Source: Ruminococcaceae bacterium UBA1438 (GTDB taxonomy: Bacteria > Bacillota > Clostridia > Oscillospirales > Acutalibacteraceae). Taken from it: a stretch of 7,141 bases of DNA. Location of the stretch: the NCBI GenBank assembly GCA_002329285.1, contig DCTO01000005.1:428-7568 (forward strand). The letters run 5' to 3'. The notes under the pieces were generated by a model, which made no database searches, had not been told where the DNA came from, and saw nothing but the letters and a program-made list of their open reading frames with translations. Positions 1 to 6,055 of this stretch are shown one piece after another (within the stretch, counting starts at the first letter, position 1; each line of letters opens with the position of its first letter). Both the position numbers and the translations under genes were made by a program.

Positions 1-801
1 GGCGATCAGGGTATGATGTTCGGTTTTGCCTGCGATGAAACCGAAGAGCTTATGCCTCTTCCGATCAGCCTTGCGCATAAGCTTGCAAAAAGACTTACAG
101 AGGTTCGTGAAAACGGCACTTTGCCATATCTTTATTCAGACGGCAAAACACAGGTTACCGTTGAATATGTTGATTCAAAGCCGAACAAGGTAACAACAAT
201 CGTTGTTTCCAGCCAGCACAGCGCTGATGTTTCACTTGATCAGTTAAGGCAGGATATTATTGATAACGTTATAATTCCGACAATTCCTGCTGAATTAATT
301 GATGATGAAACCTCATTTTTCATTAATCCTACAGGCAGATTCGTTATCGGCGGCCCTCAGGGTGATAGCGGATTAACAGGCAGAAAGATTATTGTTGATA
401 CATATGGCGGCTATGCCCGTCATGGCGGTGGTGCTTTTTCAGGCAAGGATCCTACAAAGGTTGACCGCAGTGCTGCTTATGCCGCTCGTTGGGTTGCAAA
501 GAATATTGTAGCATCCGGCCTTGCCTCAAAATGCGAGGTGGAGCTTGCCTATGCAATCGGCGTTGCAAGGCCTGTTTCTGTTATGGTTGACACCTTTGGA
601 ACCGGCGTTAAGAGTGATGATGAAATCAGCGAAATCGTTGATAAGGTGTTTGACCTTCGACCGTCCGCTATAATTTATAAGCTTGATTTAAGAAGACCTA
701 TTTATCAGGCTGTTGCTGCTTACGGTCATATGGGCAGGGAAGAGCTTAATGTTCCGTGGGAACAGTTAAACATGGTTGATGAAATCAAAAAATATATGTA
801 A
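1..801 (+). CDS. metK: S-adenosylmethionine synthetase, C-terminal part (5' end outside window)
   Basis: Makes S-adenosylmethionine from methionine and ATP in the cytosol. The reading frame is open from the first base (G-D-Q-G, the start of the family's central region) to TAA at 799-801. It gives 266 residues, matching the last two thirds of a protein of about 385-400 residues. The family signature GGGAFSGKD lies near visible residues 140-148. The preceding [14 protein letters not shown] segment and the following [11 protein letters not shown] block carry the lysine, arginine and aspartate residues known to bind ATP, phosphate and metal in the E. coli enzyme (its D118, R244, K245, K265, K269 and D271 equivalents all appear present). 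The end is the usual A-Y-G-H-x-G-R-E-E followed by a short tail. It is intact as far as visible. The cysteine synthase gene follows after 14 nt, so the two are probably cotranscribed. Any promoter or riboswitch lies upstream of the window. Confidence 0.97.
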   Translation, partial: GDQGMMFGFACDETEELMPLPISLAHKLAKRLTEVRENGTLPYLYSDGKTQVTVEYVDSKPNKVTTIVVSSQHSADVSLDQLRQDIIDNVIIPTIPAELIDDETSFFINPTGRFVIGGPQGDSGLTGRKIIVDTYGGYARHGGGAFSGKDPTKVDRSAAYAARWVAKNIVASGLASKCEVELAYAIGVARPVSVMVDTFGTGVKSDDEISEIVDKVFDLRPSAIIYKLDLRRPIYQAVAAYGHMGREELNVPWEQLNMVDEIKKYM

Positions 802-815
802 TAATTGAGGTTAGT

Positions 816-1742
816 ATGGTATATAATACAATACTTGATGCCATCGGGCACACCCCGATGATTAAACTTAATAAGCTTGCTCCAAAGGATGGCGCCCAGA
901 TTTTTGTTAAATATGAGGGCGTTAATATCGGTGGCTCTATTAAAACACGCACTGCTTATAATATGATTAAGGCGGCAACTGAAAAAGGCCTTCTTAATGA
1001 GAATTCAATTATTGTTGAGCCAACAAGCGGCAATCAGGGAATTGGTATTGCGCTTGTCGGCGCGGTAATGGGCTATAAGGTTAAAATTATTATGCCTGAT
1101 TCTGTTTCCGAAGAGCGCAGAAAGCTTATTCAGAATTACGGGGCAGAGGTTATTCTCATTCATGATGACGGCGATATCGGCAAATGTATTGCCGAATGCA
1201 TTTCTCTTTCCGAAAAGATGAAGAATGAGGATGAGAATGTTTATGTTCCTTCTCAGTTTGATAATCCTGATAATCCTAAGGCGCATATTTATTACACCGC
1301 AACTGAAATTCTGGAGCAGGTTAATTGTGATATTGACGGCTTTTGCAGCGGTGTCGGAACCGGCGGCACAATCAGCGGCATCGGAATGGTGCTTAAAAGG
1401 CAGAATCCATCAATAACCATATGGGCTGTTGAGCCGAAGGACGCTGCAATTTTAAGCGGCGGCGCAGTTGGCACACATCTGCAAATGGGAATAGGGGACG
1501 GCTTAATCCCGGAAAATCTTAATACGAAAATTTATGATAATATCTGTGTTGTTTCAGATAGTGAAGCTATTGAAACCGCCCGCCGCCTTGCAAGCGAAGA
1601 AGGCATTATGTGCGGCATTTCAAGTGGCTCAAATGTTGCGGCGGCTATCAAGCTTGCGAAGCGCCTTGGAAAGGGCAAAACGGTTGTTACCGTGCTTCCC
1701 GATACAGGGGAAAGATATTTCAGCACAGTGCTGTTTGATTAA
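816..1742 (+). CDS. cysK: Cysteine synthase (O-acetylserine sulfhydrylase family, PLP-dependent)
   Basis: Predicted to make L-cysteine from an activated serine (normally O-acetylserine) and sulfide, using pyridoxal phosphate in the cytosol. The 308 residues match the usual length. Landmarks in order: IGHTP (10-14), GGSIKTR (39-45) with K43 as the expected PLP lysine, TSGNQG (70-75) where the substrate carboxylate normally binds, the PLP-phosphate loop GVGTGGT (179-185), a V-E-P segment followed by LSGG, CGISSGSN, and PDTGERYFST near the C-terminus. Two motif positions differ from textbook CysK: the aspartate after the PLP lysine is Thr (SIKTR, not S-I/V-K-D-R), and TSGNTG reads TSGNQG. I recall TSGNQG in a Clostridia subgroup, so this is probably a lineage form, but the exact acceptor substrate is not proven. 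The ATG is preceded by GAGG (807-810) with 5 nt spacing. It follows metK by 14 nt and ends at a strong terminator. Confidence 0.93.
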   Translation: MVYNTILDAIGHTPMIKLNKLAPKDGAQIFVKYEGVNIGGSIKTRTAYNMIKAATEKGLLNENSIIVEPTSGNQGIGIALVGAVMGYKVKIIMPDSVSEERRKLIQNYGAEVILIHDDGDIGKCIAECISLSEKMKNEDENVYVPSQFDNPDNPKAHIYYTATEILEQVNCDIDGFCSGVGTGGTISGIGMVLKRQNPSITIWAVEPKDAAILSGGAVGTHLQMGIGDGLIPENLNTKIYDNICVVSDSEAIETARRLASEEGIMCGISSGSNVAAAIKLAKRLGKGKTVVTVLPDTGERYFSTVLFD

Positions 1743-1748
1743 AATATA

Positions 1749-1780
1749 AAGGCTTGGGAAATCCCAAGCCTTATTTTTTT
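1749..1780. terminator. Bidirectional intrinsic terminator between cysK and the AIM24-family gene
   Basis: A perfect 10-bp inverted repeat (AAGGCTTGGG at 1749-1758, CCCAAGCCTT at 1763-1772) encloses a 4-nt loop. On the + strand it is followed by TTATTTTTTTTC-type sequence, a classic U-tract placed 7 nt after the cysK stop. On the - strand the hairpin follows the converging gene's stop (1787-1785) and is trailed by the T-rich run TTTATATTTT. It should therefore end transcription from both sides, better for cysK than for the leftward operon. Confidence 0.92.
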
Positions 1781-1784
1781 TCTT

Positions 1785-2465
1785 TTATGATCCGGATGTA
1801 ACGATATATGGCTGAATTGAGCCAGCAAGCTTCGGAACGGGCATTGTCTGAAGAACAACTTCACCGGGACCGGTAACAACGGTGTTGAATAAACCTTCGC
1901 CGCCGAAAAGAACGTTTTTAACGCCTTTAACGGTCTGAATGTCCATTTTGCAGGTTGAGCTAATGAGCACAACGTGGCCGGTGTCAACAATAAGCTGTTC
2001 ACCGGGCTGAAGGTTATATCTGATTGCAGAGCCGTCAATCTCAACAAAGCCTAAACCGTTTCCTGAAAGTCTCTGCATAATAAAGCCCTCGCCGCCGAAA
2101 AGGCCGGAGCCGAATTTCTTCTGGAAGAAGGTTGAAAGCTCAACGCCTGCTGTTGAAGCAAGAAAAGCAGATTTTTGGCAAATGTAATCCTTACCGGGGC
2201 CGATTTCAAGCGCAAGAATCTCGCCGGGGAGGCTGCTTGCAAAAGCAATCATTCCATTTCCGCCCTGTGCTGTGTAACGGTTTTGGAAAATGCTTTCCTT
2301 TGTCATCATTCTGCCAAGCATTTTGCCGAGGCCACCGCCGGTTGTTTCCATTTTCATGTTTGGGCTCATCCAGCTCATTCCGCCGCCTTCGCTTATCATT
2401 GCTTCATTAGCATCAAGGTTGCAGATTAAAACTGGAAAATTTCCGCCTTTGATTTCGTAGTTCAT
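1785..2465 (-). CDS. AIM24 / TIGR00266 family protein of unknown function
   Basis: Encodes 226 residues, usual for the bacterial AIM24 (DUF124/TIGR00266) family, whose biochemical role is not established. Typical features are the opening M-N-Y-E-I-K-G-G-x-F-P, an acidic stretch leading to E-G-G-G-M-S-W-M, the M-E-T-T-G-G-G-L-G segment, and then many glycine-rich beta-strand segments (L-P-G-E-I-L-A-L-E, F-G-G-E-G-F-I, L-F-G-G-E-G-L-F, T-G-P-G-E-V-V-L-Q-T) fitting the beta-rich fold known for the family. No signal peptide or membrane helix is visible. The ATG at 2465-2463 was chosen because AAGGAG lies 9 nt upstream and the family N-terminus begins there. An in-frame upstream start at 2672 would only add translation of the antisense-frame end of proC. 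It is the last gene of a likely spoIIID-proC-AIM24 operon, 13 nt after proC. Confidence 0.9.
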   Translation of the reverse strand: MNYEIKGGNFPVLICNLDANEAMISEGGGMSWMSPNMKMETTGGGLGKMLGRMMTKESIFQNRYTAQGGNGMIAFASSLPGEILALEIGPGKDYICQKSAFLASTAGVELSTFFQKKFGSGLFGGEGFIMQRLSGNGLGFVEIDGSAIRYNLQPGEQLIVDTGHVVLISSTCKMDIQTVKGVKNVLFGGEGLFNTVVTGPGEVVLQTMPVPKLAGSIQPYIVTSGS

Positions 2466-2474
2466 AAACTCACT

Positions 2475-2481
2475 CTCCTTA
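2475..2481 (-). promoter_or_regulatory. Ribosome binding site that fixes the AIM24-family start
   Basis: On the - strand TAAGGAG is read here, 9 nt before the ATG at 2465. The TAA is also the stop codon of proC, so termination of ProC translation and initiation of the next gene share the same bases, which favours translational coupling. This site argues against the longer reading frame that starts at 2672. Confidence 0.8.
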
Positions 2482-3276
2482 AAGTTTTTTATCCTTCTCA
2501 TAAGCAGCCTGAACTGCTTTATGAACTGCATTTGCAAAGCCCTTTTCCTGGAGAGCAAGAACTCCCTCAATGGTTGTGCCTCCAGGAGAGCAAACCATAT
2601 CAACCAATTTATATGGCGCCTCGTCACTTTCAAGCACAAGCTTTGCGCTTCCCAAAACTGTTTGAGCGGCAAATTTTAATGCCATATCCTTTGGCATGCC
2701 GTTTTTAACTGCTGCTCTTGCAAGCTCATCGATAAACATATAACTGAACGCGGGCGAACAGCCTGCAACAACTCCGAAAAGAGGGAAAAAGCTTTCCGAA
2801 ATCTCGCAGATTTCGCCGATTGCGCCGAAAATCCTTTCAATGAACTGCTTGTCCTTATCCTCAACAGAATCGTTTGCGCAGTAAGCAGAGCATGCCGCGC
2901 CGACTAAAGCGTTAATATTTGGCATAACGCGAATGATTTTATTGTTGTGCGAAAGCGAATTTCTGATAAAATCAATGCTTTTCCCGGCAGCAATTGAAAC
3001 CAAAACGGTTTCTTTATCCATAGTTTTGATGTTTATTCCGTCAAGCACTGCTGCCAGCACATTTGGTTTAACTGCAAGCACTGTATAATCAGAAGCTGCA
3101 ACAACCTCATTTGCTGATTTGCAAGCGTTTATTCCGAGTGATTCGGAAAGCGCCTTCGTTTTTGCCGAATCCTTATCAAAAGCAAAAACCTCATCCGCAT
3201 TAACAGCCTTTGCTTTAATTATGCCTTTTATAATTGCGCCTGCCATATTTCCGCAGCCGATAAAACCAATTGCCAT
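2479..3276 (-). CDS. proC: Pyrroline-5-carboxylate reductase
   Basis: Last step of proline synthesis: reduces 1-pyrroline-5-carboxylate to L-proline with NAD(P)H in the cytosol. The 265 residues match the family length. The N-terminal Rossmann dinucleotide loop is G-C-G-N-M-A (7-12), followed by VLAVKPN (66-72) and RVMPN (116-120). The helical C-terminal domain has A-G-C-S-P-A-F, a version of the family's S-G-S-G-P-A-Y, and the signature DMVCSPGGTTIEGV at about 226-239. I recall G-C-S-P-A-F in many Clostridia, so I take it as a normal variant. The ATG is preceded by AGAGGA with 7 nt spacing. It starts 18 nt after spoIIID and its stop overlaps the ribosome binding site of the AIM24-family gene. 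It therefore probably shares the spoIIID transcript, which would tie proline synthesis to that promoter unless an internal promoter exists. I did not see an obvious one. Confidence 0.96.
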   Translation of the reverse strand: MAIGFIGCGNMAGAIIKGIIKAKAVNADEVFAFDKDSAKTKALSESLGINACKSANEVVAASDYTVLAVKPNVLAAVLDGINIKTMDKETVLVSIAAGKSIDFIRNSLSHNNKIIRVMPNINALVGAACSAYCANDSVEDKDKQFIERIFGAIGEICEISESFFPLFGVVAGCSPAFSYMFIDELARAAVKNGMPKDMALKFAAQTVLGSAKLVLESDEAPYKLVDMVCSPGGTTIEGVLALQEKGFANAVHKAVQAAYEKDKKL

Positions 3277-3294
3277 TTTAACATCCTCTTATAG

Positions 3295-3552
3295 TTAGTT
3301 TTTCTTTAAAGCTTTATATTTCTCCTTAGTTGCGTTTCCGCCCCTGATGTGCCTTTGCGCCTTGTTGTTTTCAAGCACCTGCCTAACCTGTTCATAAAGC
3401 CCTCGGTCAATATTGAAAAGCCTCTTTGTTACATCAATATGAACGGTTGATTTGCTGATTCCGAAAACCGCGGCAGCATGGCGCACTGTTGCGCCGCTTG
3501 AAACGATATATTTCCCGATTTCAACACATCTTGCTTCAACATTACCAATCAT
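3295..3552 (-). CDS. spoIIID: Sporulation transcriptional regulator SpoIIID
   Basis: Small DNA-binding regulator which, in Bacillus and Clostridium, acts in the mother cell during sporulation to activate or repress sigma-E-dependent genes. The 85 residues compare with 93 in B. subtilis, the difference being a shorter C-terminal tail. The match runs along the whole protein: IGKYIV at 12-17, in the same register from the start as in B. subtilis, then T-V-R-x-x-A-x-x-F-G-[IV]-S-K-S-T-V-H-x-D-x-T-x-R-L, the helix-turn-helix at about 22-45 with recognition helix SKSTVH. It finishes with R-H-x-R-G-G-x-A-T-K-x-K-Y-K, the basic C-terminal part that also contacts DNA in the family. AAGGAT precedes the ATG with 9 nt spacing. 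It is first in a leftward operon with proC and an AIM24-family gene. In B. subtilis, as I remember, spoIIID sits beside mbl, so the neighbourhood differs. Its presence indicates an organism with an endospore programme. Confidence 0.95.
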   Translation of the reverse strand: MIGNVEARCVEIGKYIVSSGATVRHAAAVFGISKSTVHIDVTKRLFNIDRGLYEQVRQVLENNKAQRHIRGGNATKEKYKALKKN

Positions 3553-3612
3553 GGAAACACCATCCTTGGTAATGTATATTTTTTTTAAAGAAAGAATATA
3601 ACGCTCAAGTTT

Positions 3613-3641
3613 ATTTTACTCCAAAAAGCGCATTCTGTAAA
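3613..3641 (-). promoter_or_regulatory. Candidate sigma-A-type promoter for spoIIID-proC-AIM24
   Basis: Reading the - strand, TTTACA (3641-3636, one mismatch to TTGACA) is followed after exactly 17 nt by TAAAAT (3618-3613, one mismatch to TATAAT). Transcription would start near 3606, giving a leader of about 54 nt. A vegetative-type promoter would make sense for proC in the operon, but spoIIID is normally under sigma-E. Prediction from spacing and sequence only, in AT-rich DNA where chance matches are common. Confidence 0.5.
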
Positions 3642-3649
3642 GTAAATTA

Positions 3650-3678
3650 TTGCAAATGGGATAAAAATAAATTATAAT
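3650..3678 (+). promoter_or_regulatory. Candidate sigma-A-type promoter for acpS-nnr-lipoprotein
   Basis: TTGCAA (3650-3655, four of six consensus bases) and a perfect TATAAT (3673-3678) are separated by 17 nt. Transcription would begin near 3685, about 24 nt before the acpS ATG, leaving room for the AGGAGA ribosome binding site at 3698-3703. It diverges from the candidate spoIIID promoter, the two -35 boxes being 8 bp apart. Confidence 0.65.
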
Positions 3679-3708
3679 GGTTTTATTAATTATGATTAGG
3701 AGAAATCA

Positions 3709-4023
3709 ATGTTCAGCATCGGAACGGATATAATCAGAATTACCAGAATCGGAAAAAGTATTCAGTCTTCTCATTTTCTTGAAGGTGTTTTCACAAAAAA
3801 GGAGCGTGAGTATTGCAAGTCTGCAGAAAGCTTTGCCGGGATTTTTGCGGCAAAGGAAACCTATTTTAAGGCTTGCAAAACGGGAATCAATGCAAGGCTG
3901 AACACCGTTGAAATTCTGCATAGGGAGGACGGCAGCCCTTATTTGAACGGCATTTCCAATTCAGATGTTTCAATAAGTCATGACGGCGATTACGCCATTG
4001 CAACGGTGATTATTTGGGAGTAA
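3709..4023 (+). CDS. acpS: Holo-[acyl-carrier-protein] synthase
   Basis: Transfers the 4'-phosphopantetheine arm from coenzyme A to a serine of apo-acyl carrier protein, activating it for fatty acid synthesis in the cytosol. Family marks are I-G-T-D-I-I-R-I at the N-terminus with D7 as metal ligand, F-T-x-x-E-x-x-Y-C (28-36), and F-A-x-x-F-A-A-K-E (42-50) with E50 as the second metal ligand. After these come K-A-C-K-T-G-I, G-S-P-Y-L-N-G, and V-S-I-S-H-D-x-D-Y-A-I-A-T-V at the end. At 104 residues it is shorter than the common 115-126. The position that is usually Arg in F/L-A-G-R-F-A-A-K-E is Ile45 here. The start is supported by AGGAG 6 nt upstream. Its stop lies 3 nt before nnr, so the two are almost certainly cotranscribed. 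acpS next to an nnr-type gene is, as I recall, a common arrangement in Firmicutes. Confidence 0.93.
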   Translation: MFSIGTDIIRITRIGKSIQSSHFLEGVFTKKEREYCKSAESFAGIFAAKETYFKACKTGINARLNTVEILHREDGSPYLNGISNSDVSISHDGDYAIATVIIWE

Positions 4024-4026
4024 TTT

Positions 4027-5535
4027 ATGAGAATTTTAACTGCAAAGCAAATTAAAAGAGTTGAAGAGCTTGCCTTTGAAAAATATTTCACGGAGGCAGA
4101 GTTGATGAAGGCCGCCGGCGAGCAATGTGCAAAGCGGATTATTAAGCTTTTCGGTGATGAAATCAAAGAGCAGAAGGTTTCTGTGGTTTGCGGGAACGGC
4201 AAAAATGCCGGTGATGGCTTTGTTATCGCCAAGCTTTTAACTGATTTCGGCGCAAATGCTGAAATAGTTCTTGCTGATAAGGATCCGGAAATTGCAGAGC
4301 CTTTAATGTATTTTGAAGAAGCAATAAATGCTGATGTTCCGGTTGCCAATTACAAAAAGGCGGATTTAAGCAATACGGCGTTGATTGTTGACTGCCTTTT
4401 CGGAATTGGCTTTCATGGCGAAGTTAAAGAGCCTTTTCTTACCGTAATCAAAGCAATTAATCAAAGCAAAGCCAAGGTCGTTTCAATTGACACTCCAAGC
4501 GGAACAGACGCCACCACAGGTGCGGCAGTCAATGCGGTTTCTGCAGATTTCACGATTGCAATTTCAACCCTTAAGATTTGCCATGTTGCTCCTCCTGCAA
4601 ACGAATTCTGCGGAAAAACTTATGTTGTTAATATCGGCATTCCGGAGGATTGTTATTCCGATAATTATCCCGAAACTATCTCCAAAGCCTTTGTTAAATC
4701 CTGTTTTAGCAAAAGAAAGATTAATTCAAATAAGGGACAAAACGGGCATCAGCTTAATATCTGCGGCTCATATACCATGCCGGGTGCTGCGGTTATTTGC
4801 GCAAAGGCAGCGCTTAAAACCGGGGTTGGTCTTCTCAAATGCCTTTTCCCTAAATCAATTTATCACGTTTTAACCTCTCATATGATTCAGCCTCTTTTTG
4901 CCCCTATGAGTGAAAATGAGGATAAAACTCTTTCAATGGGCGCGCTAAATCATATTATGGAGGAGCTTAAATGGGCTGATTCGATCGCTCTGGGCTGTGG
5001 AATAGGCAATAATGATGACACGCAGGTTATCTGCAATCAGGTTATAAAGGAATCCGATGTGCCAGTTGTGCTTGATGCGGACGGCATAAACTCAATTATT
5101 TTGAATATAAATGTATTAAGCACCGCAAAAGCTCCGATTGTTTTAACTCCTCATCCCGGTGAAATGGCAAAACTCGTCGGCGAAAGCATTGCCGATGTTC
5201 AGCAAAACAGGATTAAAACAGCAAAAACCTTTGCAAAGCAGTATAATGCCATTGTTGTTCTAAAGGGCGCAAACACAGTTGTTACAGACGGTAAAGAGAT
5301 TTTTCTTAACACAACCGGCAATCCCGGAATGGCAATGGGCGGCACGGGCGATATGCTCACCGGCATGATTGCTTCCTTTATTGCCCAGGGGATATCTCCG
5401 TTTGATGCTGCAAAATGTGCTGTTTATATTCACGGCCTTTGCGGTGATATTACTGCAAAGGAAATCAGCACTCTCGGGATGACAATTGATGATATGCTGG
5501 AACTTCTCGGCGCACTTATGATTGAATTTGAATAG
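4027..5535 (+). CDS. nnr: Bifunctional NAD(P)H-hydrate epimerase / ADP-dependent NAD(P)H-hydrate dehydratase
   Basis: Metabolite repair enzyme. The N-terminal YjeF_N domain interconverts the R and S forms of hydrated NAD(P)H; the C-terminal ribokinase-like domain dehydrates the S form with ADP to restore NAD(P)H. The 502 residues fit the fused form. In the epimerase half: CGNGKNAGDG (55-64), D122 in D-C-L-F-G-I-G, and IDTPSGTD (154-161). The dehydratase half starts near 236 with K-G-Q-N-G-H, then G-S-x-x-M-P-G-A-A, L-D-A-D-G-I-N, HPGE (376-379), V-L-K-G-A-N-T and N-P-G-M-A-x-G-G-T-G-D-M-L-T-G with D442 as the expected catalytic aspartate. The first loop differs from the usual G-N-N-G-G-D-G, having Lys and Ala at two positions, so epimerase activity could be altered. 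GGGAG, inside the acpS 3' end, precedes the ATG with 6 nt spacing. A lipoprotein gene follows after 9 nt. Confidence 0.95.
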   Translation: MRILTAKQIKRVEELAFEKYFTEAELMKAAGEQCAKRIIKLFGDEIKEQKVSVVCGNGKNAGDGFVIAKLLTDFGANAEIVLADKDPEIAEPLMYFEEAINADVPVANYKKADLSNTALIVDCLFGIGFHGEVKEPFLTVIKAINQSKAKVVSIDTPSGTDATTGAAVNAVSADFTIAISTLKICHVAPPANEFCGKTYVVNIGIPEDCYSDNYPETISKAFVKSCFSKRKINSNKGQNGHQLNICGSYTMPGAAVICAKAALKTGVGLLKCLFPKSIYHVLTSHMIQPLFAPMSENEDKTLSMGALNHIMEELKWADSIALGCGIGNNDDTQVICNQVIKESDVPVVLDADGINSIILNINVLSTAKAPIVLTPHPGEMAKLVGESIADVQQNRIKTAKTFAKQYNAIVVLKGANTVVTDGKEIFLNTTGNPGMAMGGTGDMLTGMIASFIAQGISPFDAAKCAVYIHGLCGDITAKEISTLGMTIDDMLELLGALMIEFE

Positions 5536-5544
5536 AGTGATTTT

Positions 5545-6045
5545 TTGAAAAAAAGCATTTCATTGCTGTTTGTATTGGTTTTTTCTTTAAGCCTCTCCGG
5601 CTGCGCGCAAAGCAGCGCTCCGATTGGAAAAAAGCTGGTTATTGAAGAGTTTTCCCGCAATGTTAATATTTCAATGGGGGATTTATCATATGATTGCCTT
5701 GTTGATTATATTGACGGCAATGTAACGGTAACCGCTCAGTCCTCTTCTGCAAGCGGCCTTATTATGGCGTATAACGGCAGTGAATTAAGCTTTGAATATG
5801 AAGATATGAGCCTGTCTTATCCTGGCAGAAATACCGATATAATAAACCCTGCGGTTCTGGTTTATGAGGTTATTGTTGCTGTCAATTCAGATCAGGTTAC
5901 TGCAGTTCCCTTTGAAAACGGCATGAAAGCAAGCGGTCAAGTAACTTATGGCTTTTTCACTGCCGCTTTTGATAAGAATTATACAATTTCTGAAATTGAA
6001 CTTAAAAACGCAAATATTTATATAAAATTTAAAGCACCGAATTAA
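5545..6045 (+). CDS. Small secreted lipoprotein of unknown function
   Basis: Encodes 166 residues starting at a TTG. The N-terminus is a textbook lipoprotein signal: K2-K3, a hydrophobic stretch to residue 16, and lipobox L-S-G-C with C20 as the lipidated cysteine. The mature protein of about 147 residues should sit on the outer face of the cytoplasmic membrane. The rest is rich in predicted beta strands (V-D-Y-I-D-G-N-V-T-V-T-A, G-S-E-L-S-F-E-Y, I-S-E-I-E-L-K-N-A-N-I-Y-I-K-F) and shows no enzyme motif. The pattern resembles small Clostridia lipoproteins of unknown role and perhaps a LolA/YdcC-like sheet. In B. subtilis the lipoprotein gene ydcC also sits downstream of acpS, which is suggestive only. 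TTG was chosen because the signal peptide begins there and no ATG precedes it; GAGTGA (5535-5540) is a weak ribosome binding site. It overlaps the converging gene by 4 nt at the 3' end. Confidence 0.8.
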   Translation: MKKSISLLFVLVFSLSLSGCAQSSAPIGKKLVIEEFSRNVNISMGDLSYDCLVDYIDGNVTVTAQSSSASGLIMAYNGSELSFEYEDMSLSYPGRNTDIINPAVLVYEVIVAVNSDQVTAVPFENGMKASGQVTYGFFTAAFDKNYTISEIELKNANIYIKFKAPN

Positions 6046-6055
6046 TCGGTGCTTT
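6031..6055. terminator. Hairpin shared by two converging genes, containing both stop codons
   Basis: Arms AAAGCACCGA (6031-6040) and TCGGTGCTTT (6046-6055) pair perfectly over 10 bp around the 5-nt loop ATTAA. The loop contains the TAA stop of the lipoprotein gene (6043-6045) and, on the other strand, the TAA of the membrane protein gene (6044-6042). Downstream U-richness is modest: CTTCGTCTTTTC on the + strand, AAATTTTATA on the - strand. Termination in both directions is therefore likely but perhaps weaker than at 1749-1780. Confidence 0.75.

Noticed and set aside
842..860. Perfect 7-bp hairpin (CATCGGG / CCCGATG) early in cysK
   Set aside because: It lies within codons for the conserved I-G-H-T-P motif, does not cover the ribosome binding site, and is probably a chance result of codon choice.
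1005..1726. Several open frames antisense to or out of frame with cysK
   Set aside because: They are shadows of cysK with no recognisable protein features or upstream signals.
2132..2429. Rightward open frames of 84-92 codons
   Set aside because: They are antisense to the AIM24-family gene, have compositionally odd residues, and lack ribosome binding sites.
2466..2672. In-frame upstream extension of the AIM24-family gene by 69 codons
   Set aside because: It lies entirely within proC in another frame, its residues are unlike the family, and a strong ribosome binding site plus the canonical family N-terminus mark the ATG at 2465.
3553..3708. Possible small RNA or riboswitch in the spoIIID-acpS intergenic region
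   Set aside because: The region is AT-rich with no stable hairpin or conserved aptamer pattern visible; promoters and ribosome binding sites account for it.
3990..4349. A leftward open frame of 119 codons across the acpS/nnr junction
   Set aside because: It is antisense to two well-supported genes, serine/alanine-rich as expected of a shadow frame, and has no homology I recognise.
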